Assembly: GCA_964035575.1 (NCBI GenBank)
Contig: OZ037898.1
Location: 434,001-498,000 of the forward strand
Direction: 5' to 3'
Source of the DNA: Rhynchopus sp. YZ270_cl-10
Lineage: Eukaryota; Euglenozoa; Diplonemea; Diplonemida; Diplonemidae
DNA: 64,000 nt
Within the stretch, counting starts at the first letter, position 1. Every line of letters begins with the position of its first letter. A program made the translations under genes and the position numbers. Positions 63,981-64,000 of this stretch are shown piece after piece. The notes beneath the pieces were generated by a model that did no database searches, had not been told where the DNA came from, and worked only from the letters and a program-made list of their open reading frames with translations.

Positions 63981-64000
63981 TGCACAGAATAGCGCTCATT

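Noticed and set aside
1-64000. CRISPR arrays, bacterial operons, riboswitches
   Set aside because: The window is eukaryotic with GT-AG introns. Short tandem arrays here have no spacers.
1-64000. LTR retroelements, Polintons or other capsid-bearing elements
   Set aside because: No long direct terminal repeats, reverse transcriptase, integrase, protein-primed polymerase or capsid motif was recognised; all mobile elements found are small DNA-transposon derivatives. The two unassigned minus-strand relics were left unclassified.

Overview
This is a nuclear window from a microbial eukaryote. Genes are separated by AT-rich, repeat-laden DNA full of homopolymer A/T runs. About thirteen GT-AG introns can be placed because the joined exons restore conserved proteins in frame, and stop usage fits the standard code. 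The best clue to lineage is a tandem set of three genes with the N-terminal domain of BILBO1, the flagellar pocket collar protein of trypanosomes. True cis-introns argue against a kinetoplastid. I infer a flagellated excavate-type protist (a metamonad or discobid relative); the species cannot be read from the window.

Layout. 1-2.3 kb: dispersed repeats, a foldback element and a 9-bp minisatellite. 2.3-7.9 kb: a two-exon gene for a 1739-residue, roughly 20-pass membrane protein. 7.9-12.0 kb: two foldback/MITE structures and a TTAA-flanked piggyBac-type non-autonomous element. 12.0-14.0 kb: transaldolase (3 exons). 15.7-18.5 kb: ABCF ATPase with a C-terminal PDZ-like domain (4 exons). 20.7-26.5 kb: a 1930-residue single-exon protein ending in a degenerate SNF2/Rad5-type ATPase. 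27.7-29.0 kb: an EamA/DMT transporter. 29-37 kb: gene-poor and rich in repeats, including a 138-bp near-perfect palindrome. 37.1-39.0 kb: a TPR protein resembling TTC16. 39.7-41.6 kb: an element with 24-bp terminal inverted repeats. 42.6-43.0 kb: a PSMG3-like proteasome assembly chaperone between two broken minus-strand coding relics. 43.8-46.8 kb: a RING/TRAF-finger/TPR/DnaJ fusion (4 exons). 49.8-50.7 kb: an unknown protein with a mitochondrial-type presequence. 50.9-53.9 kb: a coiled-coil protein with a C2-like N-terminus. 54.1-61.2 kb: the BILBO1-like cluster. 62.4-63.0 kb: ribosomal protein eL19. The right edge may hold the end of a minus-strand gene.

Two themes stand out. First, a block from 49.8 to 61.2 kb is all on the plus strand and includes at least one canonical BILBO1-like gene (UBL-like domain, EF-hand pair, coiled coil) beside two paralogues made only of four or five serial N-terminal domains. 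That suggests an expanded cortical or flagellar-pocket scaffold. Second, several short repeat families here begin with GT, end near a polypyrimidine tract plus AG, and sit exactly where introns are expected (5' leaders of two genes, inside introns of others). They may be introner-like elements.

All assignments come from reading the sequence and from knowledge of the families; no database search was possible.
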